The notes: a model not told the origin generated them from the sequence alone. Positions 13,196 to 25,959 are shown, counted from the stretch's first letter. The stretch is 64,000 nucleotides of DNA from Cranoglanis bouderius (GCA_023630585.1 CM042547.1:3266950-3330949); one strand, 5' to 3'. Translations and numbers: made by a program.

Positions 13196-13469
13196 AATCC
13201 CAATATATTATTCTTTGCAAATTGTACATACAATACCTACAGTATTTACTGTATATAAAGCTCAGCCAAGAAGGTAAGTCACAGTATGTTTATCTAAATG
13301 AACCCTTTACTGCATGGTGTTGCCATATGGCAACAATTAATTTATCTCCAATTTTACATTTTATGTAATTTTTTACTATATGATACTTTCCACCACTGCA
13401 CATTGTTGCCATATGGCAACAATTTACCAACTACCCTCTACCCCCACCCACAAAATTGTGTTTTAGGTG

Positions 13470-14150
13470 GCTTAAGCCCAAAGTATGCTTCACTTTTTTA
13501 TGCGTACGCTAGGAACAGCGTACCGCCTGCTTTTTACGCACAGATCGCACAGGTTTAATTCTTTTGCACTATTTAGTTGTTCCACAAGGTGGCAACAGTG
13601 ACCCAGGGCCGTTGATTCTCAAGGTAGTCGAAGAAAAAACGGAACAAATGGAAGAGAAGGCACAAGTGCAATAGAACAACAACGGATGGGTACGTGGATG
13701 AGAGATTGTGCGAGGAGGTTAGAAAGTACCCGCATTTGTATATATTCTAGCCATAAAGAGTATAAGGATTTGTATATGGGTGCTAACTCGTGGCGAGAGA
13801 TTGCCCAAGCACTGGGCAAGGACGAAACATTCTGAGGTGGAAATATCTTCATGACAGATACCTTAGGCCAACAAAGATGTTAAAGGGAAGGACAAGTGAA
13901 GCAGCATGCCTTTCTCCTCCATTATTCTTCGTGTTGTTGTGATTCTTCTTCGATGTCGTCCTTCACACCAGAAGACCTGCTTTACTGCTATGTACTGACT
14001 CTTGTAGGCCAGGAGGGGTAGTACAAGTTGTCGTAATGCTCATGCGTCGACCGCCTGTGTACGCGTACATGTCAAATGGAGTATACTTTGAAAGGCTACG
14101 TGTACGACTGTGCGCATACGCTAGCATACACATAAGAAAAACAAAGTATA
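13470..14150 (+). mobile_element. Harbinger-like element with MADF-domain relic
   Basis: The left end (AAAGTATGCTTCACTTTTTT and on into ATGCGTACGC) and the right end read in reverse (GGTATACTTTGTTTTTCTTA and on into TGTGTATGC) are imperfect inverted repeats. Between them, near 13695-13835, the plus strand reads VDERLCEEVRKYPHLY, then after a one-base frame shift SHKEYKDLYM and NSWREIAQALGKDE, the pattern of a MADF (Myb/SANT-like) DNA-binding domain. PIF/Harbinger elements encode such a protein beside their transposase. No transposase was seen, so the copy is non-autonomous and broken. Confidence 0.6.
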
Positions 14151-14154
14151 CCAG

Positions 14155-14484
14155 AGGCTTTAGTTGTTAGCACGTTTGCCTCGCACCTCTGGGGTTGGAG
14201 GTTCAAATCCTGCCTCCGCCCTGTGCGCGCTGAGTTCGCATGTTCTCCTTGTGCTTCGGGGGTTTCCTCCAGGTATTCCGGTTTCCTCCCACAGTCCAAT
14301 GACATGCGCTGTTTCCACATCTGTAATGTGTGAATGGGTGTGCGATTGTGCCCTGCGATGGGTTGCCCTGCCAGGGTGTTCCCCGCTTTCTGCCCTGGGT
14401 TCCCAGGGATAGGCTCCAGGCTCCCCGCGACCCTGTGTAGGATAAGCGGTACAGAAAATGGATGGATGGATGGATGGATGGATG
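14155..14484 (+). mobile_element. tRNA-derived SINE, copy 1
   Basis: The head has a tRNA-like A box (TTAGTTGTTAGCACG) and a B box GGTTCAAATCC at 14200-14210. A conserved body follows and the element ends in GGAT repeats. Related copies lie at 41712-42056, 43803-44138 and, reversed, 58366-58665. Confidence 0.75.
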
Positions 14485-14512
14485 TAATAATTCATGCCGT
14501 AGAGGGTTAAGG

Positions 14513-17008
14513 AAGTACGAAGTGTGACAACGTATGACGTACATTACAAATGACTTTCATTAACATTTGATTCACCAGCAACAATATGGGTATAGCCATT
14601 TGTAATCAATTTAAAATATTGCACTCGTAATCAAGTTTTATGCAGATACACATAATACAGGTGCAGTGCTATAAATACAATAACGTCTCATTAAGAAAAT
14701 GTCATGTGTTTTGGCCCTCATCTGCTCAACAGAATGGAAAATACAGTACATACAGTAATATACAGAATTAAATGGATCATTATGATATGAAGACGGGATG
14801 ATATTATTAACTATCTGTGTCCACACAAGCATATAACATAACATATGCGTGGATGAACAGCTAGAATGTAAACTGGGATTCTGAAAATATGTCTAAGGCT
14901 GATCCTTAATATCATTGTGTATAATCTCTCAGGAGTGACAATCACATCTTAAACAGCACGCGTAAATATAATTTGTGCATGTGTGTGAGAGAGAGAGAGA
15001 GTGTGTGTTTGTATGTGTTTTGCGCTGCTCTCGTTCCTAATAACGCACTGGAGGAATAAGATACGAGGCACAGAAAGGCAGCACGCCACTGGGAAATATC
15101 CTCTAAATCTAAAAATGAATAAATAATCAAAGAATATCCCTTGTAAGAAGGCTATTACCAGATCGTATGGGATTGTTGGGTTTTATGTGCTTCACTTTGA
15201 GGATGTCTTTTCACCACAACAAATAAATTCATAATTGTGAAGGTGGGCACGTTACAGAAATTGAACACATAAATCGCGAGCATGAGTTGATGATGGATGG
15301 TGTTCTAATGAAAAACTAAAGGCACTTCCAATGAACAGTTGCAATTTCCTTGGATTTCATGAAGTTGTGATCATGTGATCTGGATTAGTTTGTGAGGATC
15401 GTTTACTGGCAACTCCTCTTGTTGAAATCTTCCACGGCTACAATTCTCACCAATCGAATTATATTCAAGGTCGCAAATAAATAAATGGAAGCTCCTACCA
15501 CCATTTCAACTTAAAAGCTGTGTTTGGAGTGCCAGATGCCCCCACAAACAACAACCTCTGACTGACCTCTTGACAGTCAAGAGGCATGGGAGTGACTTGT
15601 GAGTGTTGCTTCCTGTTACTAATTGGTTTACACCCTTTCCTCTTCCTCTACTCATCCATCTATCTATCTCTTGCCCCATGAAGACATTTTACCAGTCCTT
15701 GAAATCGCTTCCTGATAACACAAGACAGAAAATGGCTCAGTCGTTGAAGAAAATGGTCAAACTGTGTAAATTCCGAATTAACTCGAGTCCTTACTCCATT
15801 CCTTTTCACTACGTAAAACTGTAACAGAAAAACTGTTGTTCTTCAAAGCAACAACACTTAAAGCTGAAAATCGAACTTTTTGTTTGTTTGTTTGTTTGTT
15901 CATTGTTGGGTTTTTTTTTTAATGAAGACAACATTGACCATGCCTCTGACTATGGTTCTCCATACTTTGTACATTTTGTTTTTCATATTCCTTGTATGGA
16001 TGTAGTTTCCTGTTTGTCCTTGTTTTCCCACCTGTTTTATCTGGTCATTACTTTCAGTTCTCAGTAACTCTCAAATAATCAGCTCTGTCCGTTCCTGCTT
16101 TATTATTTAACATCTTTGTCATTCTTGTGTCTTGTGTAACTTACTGCACTTCTTGGCTCTAAGCTGGTTCTTTCCTTGTCTCACACCTTGTTAGTTCTTT
16201 TCTCGTTATTTCTCCCACTTTCTTGGTCTCTTATATTTTCTCATTTCTAAGACAACCCTGCCGTCTAACATTTAGTGTCCTGCTATGTTCGGTTACCACA
16301 ATCGTCCAGTTGGCCTCAGTGGATGCACTTTGATTTCTGCACTTCACTCCTGCAACAGATTTGTGCTTTTGCAGCCACTAATGAAACGTAAACAGCTGTA
16401 TACTTCAAGTATTACAAGTATGTCCTAGAGTAGAACTGTCCAAGCTAATCAACTGTAAGGGTGGGGATGATTTAGTTCATTAGAACTGTAATTATGGGTG
16501 GGGAACAAGAATTGATTGACTCCTGTGGCCCCTGACCTAATTGCCCTATTGGAAAAAGGGCAAAAAGGTTTGGATGACCCAGAAGCCACATGGGAAAAAA
16601 GAATGACTCAGTAATGAGTCAAGCAGGTGATTACAAAGAGGCTGACTCATACAAAGTTTATACCAGCTCATACCACCCTTCCTTGCTCTCTTAATCATTC
16701 CTCCATCCATCCATTGCATTCATGCCCACTCACATCACTGATCCATCTCTGTGTAACTGTAGGGTAATTGTTATGTTTTCGAGTGGGACTCAATACTATT
16801 CATGTTGAAATTAGAGTTGCACATCTCTGCTTCAGTTTTACATTCTTTGTATGTCTTTATGGATATGAACCACTCATAAACGTGTGGTTCATATCTGCTG
16901 ATTTATTGTGGTTCTTTTTCTTTATTTGTCACAAACAGATATCACTAAAATGCAGCTTTCTTCTTGATAAATCAAACGCTAGATATTTGAACAGCAATAT
17001 CGTTCAGT

Positions 17009-17052
<44 letters not shown>

Positions 17053-18080
17053 AGCCTGACGCTGGTGATGTGCTGCAATTTACGAGGAAATAATGGTAGT
17101 AATTGGTTATAATTGACTGCAGAGCAAAGCAAGCTTCGTTCCAGCTTCAAGTGCACGGAGGATCGTGCGTTTTTACAGCTGCAGTTCTTACATGCCACAA
17201 ATATGAGCTGGACTAAATGATTCCACCACAACACAAACGCAACCTTTAGCAGTGGTAGAGATCATATCATCTTCATCTTAACAACGGGGAAGGGGAAAGG
17301 GGAAAGGGGAAGAAACTTGTCTCTGACATCTCCCTCACTATAAGGCCCGCTGACAGGCCGTAATTAACCTTATCAATATGGCAAGCAACTGACATTATTT
17401 CATTTCTGAATCACACCAAGCTTGAAAAGATCAATGAGTGTAAAACATGACAGAGCTGTTTTAGCCAAAGAGGTCGAAGTTGGCTTGTGCAATTAATGTT
17501 TCAGAAACCGGATGCTCACTGAAAGGGTGAATGATGGTATTTTGCAGCAATGTTGCTGTCTTTTTGAGGTAAGAAGGGTAGCAGGAATTATAGTCCATTG
17601 AGTATGTCAACGACAGCTCATCCATGGGGCAGGTGGTGCAGAGCCCCTCCATGTCTATCACTCATTCACTAAACATTATTTTTCATAAAGTCCTCTTTCA
17701 CAATTGCAAACATTTTAAATTCTGTTTACCTTTTTGAGTGATCAATAATTTTTAAAAAGTTGCTATTTGACAGATATAATCTAGGTAGTTTGACAACCAT
17801 AGTGCAGCGTACACCAGCACCCCCATTTAGGTTGGTAGAGTAATTACTGCACCTAGTGGACAATAATGGGAACTGCAACAAGTGCTAATAGAAGCCCATT
17901 GGGAAAAGAATCACACTGCCCCATGCTAAGAACATTTTCAGCAGCAGACAGGAAAGTTAATGACAGGGTTGCCATCGTTGTGTCATTTACACCAAATTTG
18001 GCTAGTTTAAAAATACTTCACCAGGTCCACCTAGATCTTGCTTTATAGCAAAAAATTGAAATTAAATCTAAAAAAATGTA
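14513..18080. other. intergenic, no gene recognised
   Basis: AT-rich DNA between nmu and exoc1. It contains a long A run at 17013-17051 and a four-tract G run at 17286-17309. I found no supported exon in either strand. Confidence 0.5.
17286..17309 (+). other. G-quadruplex-type motif
   Basis: Four runs of GGGG separated by two or three A bases, which meets the standard G-quadruplex pattern with short loops. It lies in intergenic DNA with no recognised promoter nearby. Confidence 0.8.
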
Positions 18081-18084
18081 CAAA

Positions 18085-18790
18085 GGCAAAGTGTACACCG
18101 ATCAGCTATATCATTAAAACCAGTGATAGGTGAAGTGATTAACAGTGATTATCTTGTTACAGTGGCACCTGTCAAGGGGTGGGATATATTAGGCAGCAAG
18201 TAAACAGTCAGTTCTCGAAGTTGATGTGTTGATGTGTTCACATGTTCCCAGTATGCAGTGGAAGGAAGGAAGGACAACCGGTGAACCGGCGACAGGGTCA
18301 TGGGAGCCCAAGGCACATTGATGTGCGTGGGGAGCAAAGGCTAGCCCGTCTGGTCCGATCCCACAGAAGAGCTACTGTAGCACAAATTGCTTAAAAAATT
18401 AATGCTGGCTATTATAGAAAGGTGTCAGAACACACAGTGCATCACATCTTGCTGTATATGGGGCTGCCAGTCAGAGTCCCCATGCTGACCCCCGTCCACC
18501 ACCGAAAGCACCTAAATGGACATGTGAGCATCAGAACTGCACCATGGAGCAATGGAAGAAAGTGGCCTGGTCTGATGAATCATGTTTTCTTTGATATCAT
18601 GTAGACGGCCGGGTGTGTGTGCGTCACTTACCTGGGGAAGAGATGGCACCAGGGTGCATGATGAGAAAAAGGCAAACCGGTGGAGGAAGTGTGATGCTCT
18701 GGGCAAAGTTCTGCTGGGAAACCTTGGTTCCTGGCATTCATGTGGATATTACTATGACACGCACCACCTACCTAAACATTGTAGTAACCT
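18085..18790 (+). mobile_element. Tc1-like element, decayed, 3' truncated
   Basis: Opens with a Tc1-type end (ACACCGATCAGCTATATCAT). Weak transposase traces follow around 18540-18720. The 3' end was not found before the CA repeat at 18913. A terminal fragment that looks like the same family lies at 25960-26262. Confidence 0.6.
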
Positions 18791-18910
18791 GATTCTGAAT
18801 CTGAATCATTTCTTCTTTTGTTGGGCTACAACTTGTGTGTCTTCTTTTGTTAACTGGATTTAAATATAATAATCAGATGTCTCTCTAATTGTCAACAATG
18901 GCTGCAAGCT

Positions 18911-18912
<2 letters not shown>

Positions 18913-18973
<61 letters not shown>
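18913..18973. repeat. CA microsatellite
   Basis: About 30 perfect CA units in intergenic DNA. Confidence 0.97.
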
Positions 18974-18976
<3 letters not shown>

Positions 18977-19989
18977 TTATCTAGTGCTCATATTAAACTG
19001 CATAATTTTGCTCTCAGATTTAATTTTATTCCACAGTAATTGCTTATCATCTTGCATTCCCTCTCGTAATGCTAAAATGACGGTTTCAGCCATATTTTCT
19101 TTTTTTCCAGTCATAAAGTCATAAATCTGTAAATACTCCCTGGCCTGTGTCTACAGAAATGTTATAAAGAAATTTCCTTGCGCTTCAATATCAAGAGAAC
19201 CTCAAGTCAATATCAACTGGTATTAATTCCGCACAGTTCAGGGAGTCATACCACATTCATGCCATGTACCAACTGGAGGCTCAAGAAAGGCTTCAGGAGC
19301 AAATAGTTAACATCAGAAGATTTCTGACCTCATTCAGTATGAATCTCAGGTCCAGGGTCCCCAGTTCAATCATGAGCTCGGGATACTGTCTGTGGGGACT
19401 TTCACATGTTCTCCCCATGGCCACTTGGGTTTCCTTTGGCTTCCTCCAAAAGTGCAATTTTACACAATATGAACACAATAAAAAATGTGAAAATTAAGAA
19501 GGTTGTAGAATTCTAGAAGACCCCAATAATTCGAATATCTCTATTACAAGCCATGAAGATCCAAGAATAATTACTGGCACATTATGACAGACAGCCTACA
19601 ACAGTACTGTCATGCAATCAAACTCATACCTTCCTGTGGAAACAGCACTCAGTGTGGCACCATCACAGACAGCAGTTGTTGTAGAGTGGACGAAAGACAA
19701 AATGTTGCCATTGGAAGTGTGATATATGGACTATACAGCAAAACCAGTCCACCAACTGCAAAGCTGCTCAGGTCCTTTGGGAGTTGTTCAGGTCCAGGGC
19801 AAAAGGATAACATCTGTTTGAGAAATAAAGAAGTCACAATTATTGAATATGTAGAATGTAAAAAGTTTCTATGAGTTACTGTTTGTCCAGCGGCAGCGGG
19901 TATAAATGGGCTAGCAGGGCTAAGCTACCCTGTTTTTCAAATATGGAAAAAAAAAAAAAATCCACATTAGATTATTCGCTGTTATCAAA

Positions 19990-20520
19990 TGTTTTTAATA
20001 TGGATCATTCTGGATTTTTGTGGAGCTAAGTAACACTGGGGCGGATTTCTTCCTAGTCCAGACTATATATTCATATTCCTATACCCTACGTATATCAGAA
20101 CTCTTTTGGAACAGTCAGACGAAACAAAAAGAGAACTCTGGCAATAATTCAGCTCATCGTGTTTGGAGAGAGAAATGTTGTACAAATTATCCCAAGAACA
20201 CCATTACCCACAGTGAAGCATGGTGGTGGGAGCATCATGATATAGTGCTGCTTCTCTGTAAACAGTACTGATGCATTACACATAATCAAAGGAAACATGA
20301 ATAGAGTGATATACCGGGACATAATAAAGGAGAGTTTAGTTTAGTCTCATCATCAAAAAAAAAATGAATCTGTGGAGAAGATGGGTGTTTCAACAAGACA
20401 ACAACCCCAAACATACAGCCAAAATAATTCAAGAAGGCCTTGCATGGTTTATCATCTTCTAACTTGAATCCCATTGAAAAGCTGAAGATCACCTACAGGA
20501 TATGTTTATAAGTCAGCTAT
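19990..20520 (+). mobile_element. Tc1-like element fragment
   Basis: Degenerate transposase blocks are readable on the plus strand: VWREKCC near 20160, a diverged GGS-type block near 20220 and a QQDNNPKHTAK-like block near 20390. Stops and frame shifts abound, and neither terminus was clear. Confidence 0.65.
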
Positions 20521-20540
20521 ACTCATCATACAAATTGACT

Positions 20541-22185
20541 TTTTTTATTTATTTAATGACTGATGACGTACATTTCTACATTCTGCATTCAACATTAAAA
20601 GTAATAACTGAGTTATTGATCTAGGAGACAACTAAATTGTAAATGATAACTGAACTGTTAGTAATGCTGTTAGCAGCAGAGCACACTTTGTGTGATTTGT
20701 AAATTTGTAAGTTTAAGTGTTTACCCAGATTCCAGCTTTAAAAACTTTTTAAAAGGACGTCGACACGGTCCCCTAACTAACACCAGCCCCTGTACACTTT
20801 TTAAGTGGAAGTTCATTGGCACAAGCTGGAACTGGCAGACTTTGTGCATCAGACTTTTACCCTTTTGCTGTTCATGCGAATAGTGAAAAAAAAATTTTTT
20901 TTGATGATGGACCACTGAGGGGGTATCACCTTCGATGAAGCAGCCAGAGCATAATGTTCATACTAATGTGTGTTAATGGCAATAATGGATGATCTCTGTC
21001 ACTAAGGGCTTGTTGGAGAGTCAGTTTTAAAATTGAAATAACACAGTTGTAAAGAAACTGGGACTATGCTTAAACATGACATATGAAAGGAGAAATTACC
21101 CCTATAGTGTATTATTCAGAACCAATTTCATAGAAACAGCTAATAACAACAAATCACCAAATTGGCTTCTGAATGTATTTGAGCACAGAGCATTCTCAAT
21201 ACATCTGGACAGTTAAATTATCCATCCTTTAAGCAAATTAATTAATTATGGTAGACAGCCTTCTAAAGTGAACAAGAATGATGAAGAAAAAAAAAGGTAA
21301 TGACAAAATAACAGCCCCGTCCTGGACTTAATTATAAAAGTGATCCCAGCAAAAGACTTCACAAGTGACAGCAAGAGTAATATGCACATAATAAAAGCAA
21401 ACTACTGTGACTATATGAATAGTCTGCTTACAAAACACAGATTATACCATTTTCATGACATGAGGGTGAAATAGGCCAGCTTACCTAAACCCAGTGGTGA
21501 AAGAATACTGATGAATTCGACCTCAGTAAGTATAACCGCTACTGTATTGCAAATTTACCTGAGAAAACATACAGCAAATGAAACTTACTCAATTAAGACT
21601 AAAAATGTTAATTGACTAATTACTTTACAGATGACTTTTTGGTATGTATATACTGGTAAGCAGCACACCTCCAACAACTCCAACAAGTTGGAAAATATTC
21701 TTGAATCGTAAACATCAATCTTTCAGAAATCACAGCAGCACAAACAAACAAAAATACTAATATTTTTTTCATTTCCTGATCATATGGGGTTTCAGTTTCA
21801 CACAGGTGTTTGTTCGCCATGTTGTTTTTAAACTTTTTTGTTTTTCACTTGGCATACTGTGGCTCTAGAATAAAAAAAATGCAATAATGACTTCTTTTTT
21901 TTTCGAATGTACTGTATTTTGCTGACAAATTAATGTAGTAGCAAGAATATAGCGCAGTAAGGATATGCTGTTTCGCACTCCTACATTCAGATTCAGCCAT
22001 CTATCTAGCATGCTGTTTTTATTTTATTCTATTTAGCAAGAGCCTTTTTCCACCTGTGAGGGAGGTGAATTGCAATGAAAACACTGACAAGACTTCCACT
22101 TCCCCCAGACAAATCTCTCCATTCTCCCACTCAAACCACACAGGTTCAACCTCCAGCCGAAGTGAGGCTTAATTTTATCCAGAAA
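20541..22185. other. intergenic, no gene recognised
   Basis: AT-rich sequence with no recognisable domain, exon or repeat boundary beyond short A and T runs. Confidence 0.5.
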
Positions 22186-22189
22186 ACTG

Positions 22190-23712
22190 GAAATATAGTG
22201 GATATAAAGAGTCTTCACGGCCCTGTTTTTGAAACCAAGATAAATCATGTCAGAACTTTTTCCACCATCAATGTGAAATTACAACGTATAAAAATTAAGT
22301 GAAAAACAATCAGAAACATTTTAGGTGAAAATAGGAAAAATAAAAAAGTTACAATAACCTGTTTGCGTAAGTGTTGTGCACACCCTTTTATAATTCATCT
22401 CATCTTCAAAAGTAATTATCATACAGCTGTCATCAATGAAATGATTCTGATTAAACTCAAATAAAGATCAGCTGTTTCTGTAGGATTTTCTTAACATCTT
22501 CTTGGATTCATCCGACTGATGAAGCCATGGTCGGCAAAAAGCTCACAAAGCATGCATGGTATCTCACTTGTTGAAAGATATCGATTGGTAAAGGGGTACA
22601 AAACATTAGATGTACCATGAAACACCATAAAGGTCATCATCAACAAGTAGAGAAAATGGAGCACCACAGTGACATCACCAAGAACAGGACGTCCCTCCAA
22701 AATTTATAAAAGGACAAAACAAGGAGGCTGCCAAGAGACCTACGGCAACATTAAAGGAGCTGCAGGAATATCTGACAAGTACTGATTACACTCTGCATGT
22801 GACAACAATCTCTCAAACTGTATTCTTCACATGTCTGGGCTATGGGGAAGGGTGGCTAGACGGAAGCCCTTTCTCATGAAAAACATCCGAGCCCAACTAA
22901 ATCATCCCAAACTATGTGGCAAAATGTGTTATGTTCTGATGAGACCAATTCCAAAAGGTATGTTTGGTGCAAAAAAAAAAAAAGTACATCACTAAAAGAT
23001 CACCATACCCACGGTGAAGCATGGTGGTGGCAGGGTCATGCTTTAGGGCTGCTTTTCTTCAGCCAGAACTGTGGGTTTTATCAAAGTGGAGGGAATCATG
23101 AATAGCTACAAATACTAGTTGATTTTAGTGCAAAACCTTCAGGTGTATGCTAATAAGCTGAAGATGAAAAGGAATTTCACCTCTCAGCACGACAAAAACC
23201 CAAAGCATACATTCAAATCAACAAAGGAATGGTTTAACCAAAAGAAGATCAATGTTTTTGAATGACCTAGCCAGAGTCCAGACCTGAATCCAAATAAAAA
23301 GCTGTGGGGTGACCTGAAGCAGGCTGTGCACAGGAGATGCCCTTACAATTTGATGGATCTTGAATATTTTTGCAAGAAAGAGTGGGAAAATATTGCCAAG
23401 TCAAGATGTGCTATGCTGTTAGACTTTTACCCCCAAAAAACTGAGTGGTTTAATAAAATCAAAAGGTGCTTCAACAAAGTATTAGTTTACAGGTGTGCAC
23501 ACTTATACAACTTAGTTATTGTAAGTGTTTTATTTTTTCCTGTTGCTCCCTAAAATGTTTCTGCTTGTTTTTCAGTTCATTTTTATACGCTGTAATTTCA
23601 CAGTGCGGGTGGAAAAAGTTCTGACATGATTTATCTTAGTTAAAAAAAAAAATTTCTGCATTAAAAACTGCCATTTTAACAGGGGTGTGTAGACTTTTTA
23701 TACCCACTGTAG
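22190..23712 (+). mobile_element. Tc1-like element, full length but degenerate
   Basis: Inverted ends near 22195 (GTGGATATAAAGAGTCT) and 23695-23712 (AGACTTTTTATACCCACTGT), with inner repeats about 60-130 bp inside both ends (GTCAGAACTTTTTCCACC at left and its complement at right), the IR/DR layout of fish Tc1 elements. Transposase relics include a DETN-type block near 22935, GEAWWWQG near 23020 and NPNKKLWGDLKQ near 23290 in which the catalytic Glu position reads Lys. The reading frame is broken in several places. Confidence 0.8.
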
Positions 23713-23900
23713 GGCCTTGAGCAAGGCCGTTAACCCTCTCTGCTCCAGGGGTGCTGTATCATGGCTGACCCTGCGCTCTGATCCCAACTTCCTAACAAGC
23801 TGGGATATGCGAAGAAAGAATTTCACTGTGCTGTAATGGATATGTGACAAATAAAGGCCCCGTCTTCTTCTTCTTCTTCTTCTTCTTCTTCTTCTTCTTC
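23713..23900 (-). repeat. dispersed repeat ending in TTC microsatellite
   Basis: A block reading CTTGAGCAAGGCCGTTAACC through a TTC run at 23863-23900. A related block lies in the opposite orientation near 24450-24620 (CTTGCTCAAGGGCCCTACAG), which marks it as a dispersed family. Class unknown. Confidence 0.5.
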
Positions 23901-24439
23901 TGTATGTAAATGTCTGAAATGAAGAAATTAGAAACATCCAATACACTGTAATATTGTAAATCACATTTTTTTCTAGAGTGTGTTTGAAATTATATTATTA
24001 TTATAGAACTTTTAAACATTACAATCTGACCCATTTTTTTCATTCTGTAATAGTTAAATGCTATGAATTTAAATACTCAGTTAAAGATAAAATGTACTAT
24101 TTTTAAATTACATTCATCTTCCACTTATCCAGAACCAATTATTACTATTTTTTATGATAATAGTAAAGCCCTTTATTCATTATAAATGTGTTTGTTGGTG
24201 TGGCATAAATTGAATTCTCGTCATCCATGCTAGGTCCAATTTCACTGCATGTTCATTTTATAATGTAGATGCACAATGGTGCCTCTTAGTGGCTAAGGAA
24301 GATTAGTGTAGGTATAGATTCAAGTTTCAGGTTTTCTTGTCATATGCATAAATACAGTGTATAATACCCACTGAAATTCTTACTTGCATGTTCTCCAAGG
24401 TTATATTTGGGTGAAAGAAAGAAAGCCTTTTATTTGTGA

Positions 24440-24625
24440 CATACATCTTACAGTATAGTGAAGTTCTGCTCTTCACATATCCCAGCTTCTTAGGAATTGG
24501 GGTCAGAGCAGCCATGATGCAGCATCCCTGGAGCAGAGAGGGGTAAGGGTCTTGCTCAAGGGCCCTACAGTGGCAGCTTGGTGGTGTTAGGGTTTGAACC
24601 CCCAGCCTTCTGATCAGTAACCCAG
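24440..24625 (+). repeat. dispersed repeat, inverted relative of 23713-23900
   Basis: Shares the GCTTCTTAGGAATTGGG, CTGGAGCAGAGAGG and TTGCTCAAGG segments with the reversed copy upstream. It ends in a B-box-like GGTTTGAACCC at about 24590-24600, so a SINE origin is possible. Confidence 0.5.
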
Positions 24626-25087
24626 AGCCATTCTGGAAACAAAATATAAATCTCTAACCTACAATGAGTTAACAGCTTTTGGTGTGTTTTTTTCATGCGA
24701 TAGTTAAAACATAAGAGAAGTTTCAACCCTAGAAAGCAAAAAATTCACAAAAGTTCACTGTTGTGCTGCATGCTGTATAAACCATTACTTTGTGCATATG
24801 GTGTTGGATTCAAGGCCTGGGCTCATGGTCCTGAATTCTAAATTCTTGATGTAAAAAATAAAACACGGCAGGGCGCACTGAGAATAATCAACGATGGGGT
24901 GGTGTGATGTGAACCGACATGAAGCAGAGAGCTGTCACCATCGTTTTCCTATAACAGAACATCCTGACATGTTTTATTTCTCTTATACCACAGCAATTCG
25001 ACAATGATCACACATTTGTAATTATTCATACTGTTGTTTTTAACAGTTTATAGTTACATTTACAATTTGTTATCTGTTATCACTTAC

Positions 25088-25510
25088 AGTCCCCTCTGAA
25101 AGTATTTGAACAGCAAGGCCAATTCTTTTGGGGTTTTTTTGCTATACATTGAAGACATTTGGGTTTGAGATCAACAGATAAATATGACACGATAGATCAG
25201 AATTTCAGCTTTCATTTCCTCATACTTACATCTAGATGTGTTAAACAACTTAGAACATAGCACCTATTGTTTGAACCCACCCATTTTTTCAAGTGATCGA
25301 GTGACTGACAGGTGTTTCTTGCTGCCCAGATGTGCCCTGTTAAACTGATGGTTTAAAGAATGAATAGCTCTGAATTTCTACTCTTGGTATGAGCCCTAGG
25401 TTTTACCTGTTTTGCCATCATGAAGACCAGAGAGCTGTATATGGGAGAAAAGCAAGCCATTCTGAAGCTGAAAAAGAGGGAAAATCTATTAGCCATTGCA
25501 CAACCAGGCG
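25088..25510 (+). mobile_element. Tc1-like element, 5' fragment
   Basis: Starts with ACAGTCCCCTCTGAAAGTAT and runs through the untranslated leader into a transposase start at 25421 (MKTREL, then GEKQAILKLKK). The sequence breaks off after about 30 codons, next to an ACT/AAT microsatellite (25529-25565). Same family as the copy at the left window edge. Confidence 0.75.
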
Positions 25511-25589
25511 CTACATAATATAAGCCTAATACTACTACTACTACTACTAATAATAATAATAATAAAGTGTTGTTTTTTAACAACAATTT

Positions 25590-25880
25590 TTAATAAGGAA
25601 AATGATATGGTGAACCATTCTGTAAGAAGATGTTTGTTTAACATTTACGAATGGAGTCTTATTAACTTCAAGAGAGAGAAAAAAAGAAAGACTGGTGAAG
25701 GAGAGACTGTTCACAGCTATTATAACATAAGTGATAAAAGGAACTAAATTGTTTTGCGGACGTTCCGCAGTATTAAATGTAAGATACTTTTCAAATATCT
25801 TACTCTTAACATTACATGCAATTATAAATAGTTAAAAAGCAAAAAATCGTGAATAAATTAAACGTTGTAATTGTTGGCAC
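25590..25880. repeat. dispersed repeat family B
   Basis: Shares long blocks (TATTAACTTCAAGAG, ACAGCTATTATAACATAAGTG, ATAAATAGTTAAAAAG) with 39405-39950 and partly with 44400-44790. Family members begin or end with TTATACCACAGC, suggesting a non-autonomous DNA element. Confidence 0.5.
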
Positions 25881-25959
25881 GGTTGTACAGAGTGGTTATT
25901 TACGTTACCGTAGCCTTCCTGTCAGCTCGAACCAGTCGGACCTCTCGCTCATCAACCAG

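Larger units (their letters stand above)
13297..14512. mobile_element. piggyBac-like non-autonomous element with nested insertions
   Basis: The left end TGAACCCTTTACTGCATG and the complement of the right end, TTAACCCTCTACGGCATG, match at 14 of 16 positions after the AA, and the outer tetranucleotide is TTAA or a one-base variant. TTAA followed by CCCT is the usual piggyBac terminus. Inside lie two palindromes, a Harbinger-like element (13470-14150) and a SINE (14155-14484), so this would be the oldest of three layers. Confidence 0.5.

Noticed and set aside
13619..13852. 77-codon minus-strand frame
   Set aside because: Antisense of the MADF-domain relic, which reads better on the plus strand.
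14155..14215. Possible tRNA gene from A and B boxes
   Set aside because: No cloverleaf could be drawn past the boxes; the context is a dispersed SINE.
19584..19874. 96-codon plus-strand frame with several Cys
   Set aside because: No family recognised, no splice context and no flanking exons; likely chance.
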